Positions 52,819-53,069 of a stretch of DNA of 53,069 nucleotides are shown here, in pieces (positions within the stretch are counted from its first letter, which is position 1; every line of letters begins with the position of its first letter). A program made the position numbers and the translations under genes. The notes under the pieces were generated by a model, which saw only the letters and a list, made by a program, of their open reading frames with translations, did not search any database and was not told where the DNA came from. This stretch comes from Mesorhizobium sp. Z1-4. GTDB taxonomy: Bacteria; Pseudomonadota; Alphaproteobacteria; Rhizobiales; Rhizobiaceae. The DNA lies in contig NZ_RCIO01000009.1 in NCBI RefSeq assembly GCF_004000235.1, positions 50,798 through 103,866 of the forward strand. The letters run 5' to 3'.

Positions 52819-53069
52819 ATGCGCGCGATCAGAACCCTTCTCTGTCTCCCGTCCGCCCTGATGCTCCTGGCGATGCTTGCTGCGTGCCAGACGATGAACG
52901 GGCCCGGCCTCATCCGGAGCGAAGTCACGGCCGAACTCACGCCTGAATCGGCGAATGCCATCGCCGGCGACATGGTGGGGCGGCTGGCGGAGCAGGTCGG
53001 GCCGGGCACGACCACGATCGAGCTGCGCGGCGATGATGACGTGTTTGGCCCGGCTCTCGAGGCGGCGCT
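52819..53069 (+). CDS. trbH: TrbH lipoprotein (5' part, cut by window edge)
   Basis: Starts MRAIRTLLCLPSALMLLAML, with a lipobox LAAC giving Cys23 as the lipidation site, then a soluble domain that runs off the window after 83 codons. By position and lipobox it is TrbH, the small outer-membrane lipoprotein of the channel. trbI should follow outside the window. Confidence 0.88.
   Translation, partial: MRAIRTLLCLPSALMLLAMLAACQTMNGPGLIRSEVTAELTPESANAIAGDMVGRLAEQVGPGTTTIELRGDDDVFGPALEAA

Noticed and set aside
1-53069. CRISPR array, tRNA or rRNA genes, insertion sequences
   Set aside because: No regularly spaced direct repeats, no tRNA/rRNA-like sequence and no transposase frame was seen; the only recombinase is the serine resolvase at 39299-40261.

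Overview
The window is a 53 kb piece of a self-transmissible repABC plasmid, or a plasmid-like replicon, from an alphaproteobacterium. Hyphomicrobiales (Rhizobium, Agrobacterium, Mesorhizobium and relatives) is the best guess. The reasons are the repABC replication and partition operon with parS sites of the GTTNNNNGCNNNNAAC type, a Ti-plasmid-type transfer set (traA divergent from traCDG around an RSF1010/Ti-like oriT), a trbBCDEJKLFGH mating-pair operon divergent from repABC, and several small families typical of rhizobial plasmids (DUF736, DUF1419, DUF1612). Both ends cut genes: traA at the left edge and trbH at the right edge.

Layout. 1-5.3 kb: traA relaxase (partial), oriT, traC, traD, traG. 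5.4-21.1 kb: a block mostly on the minus strand holding a lone WGR protein, DUF736, a PP-loop (PAPS-reductase-like) protein, an ArdC-type antirestriction zincin, several conserved unknowns, a long ParB-like protein, a 1701-residue methyltransferase-helicase resembling phage P1 DarB, DUF3085- and DUF1419-like proteins and a DUF3991/Toprim protein. These genes are separated by GC-rich structured leaders. 21.5-37.9 kb: accessory cargo with an AbiEi/AbiEii toxin-antitoxin pair behind tandem operators, a YhaO-like nuclease and YhaN-like ATPase, a zinc-hook AAA ATPase with a possible RloC/PrrC-type C-terminus, a helicase IV-like protein with a C-terminal zinc finger, two unknown proteins (one with a zinc ribbon) and a poly-gamma-glutamate hydrolase family protein. 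37.9-40.6 kb: a DUF1612 protein, a serine resolvase and a small ORF. 40.6-44.5 kb: repC, a counter-transcribed RNA in the repB-repC gap, repB, parS and repA. 45.0-53.1 kb: the trb operon.

How it fits together. TraA nicks oriT, TraG couples the relaxosome to the Trb type IV secretion channel, RepABC maintains the plasmid, and the ArdC/DarB-like block probably protects incoming DNA from restriction. The 21-38 kb cargo looks like a defence or DNA-conflict island. The most striking regulatory observation is an 18-bp palindrome, CCCGGCA-N4-TGCCGGG. It occurs three times, once at oriT/traC and twice in the repA-trbB intergenic region. These are the places where Ti plasmids carry their TraR boxes, and the half-site core GCA-N4-TGC is shared, so a LuxR/TraR-type regulator encoded outside this window may co-control transfer and copy number.

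All family names are from recognition of motifs and gene order by eye; no database search was run.
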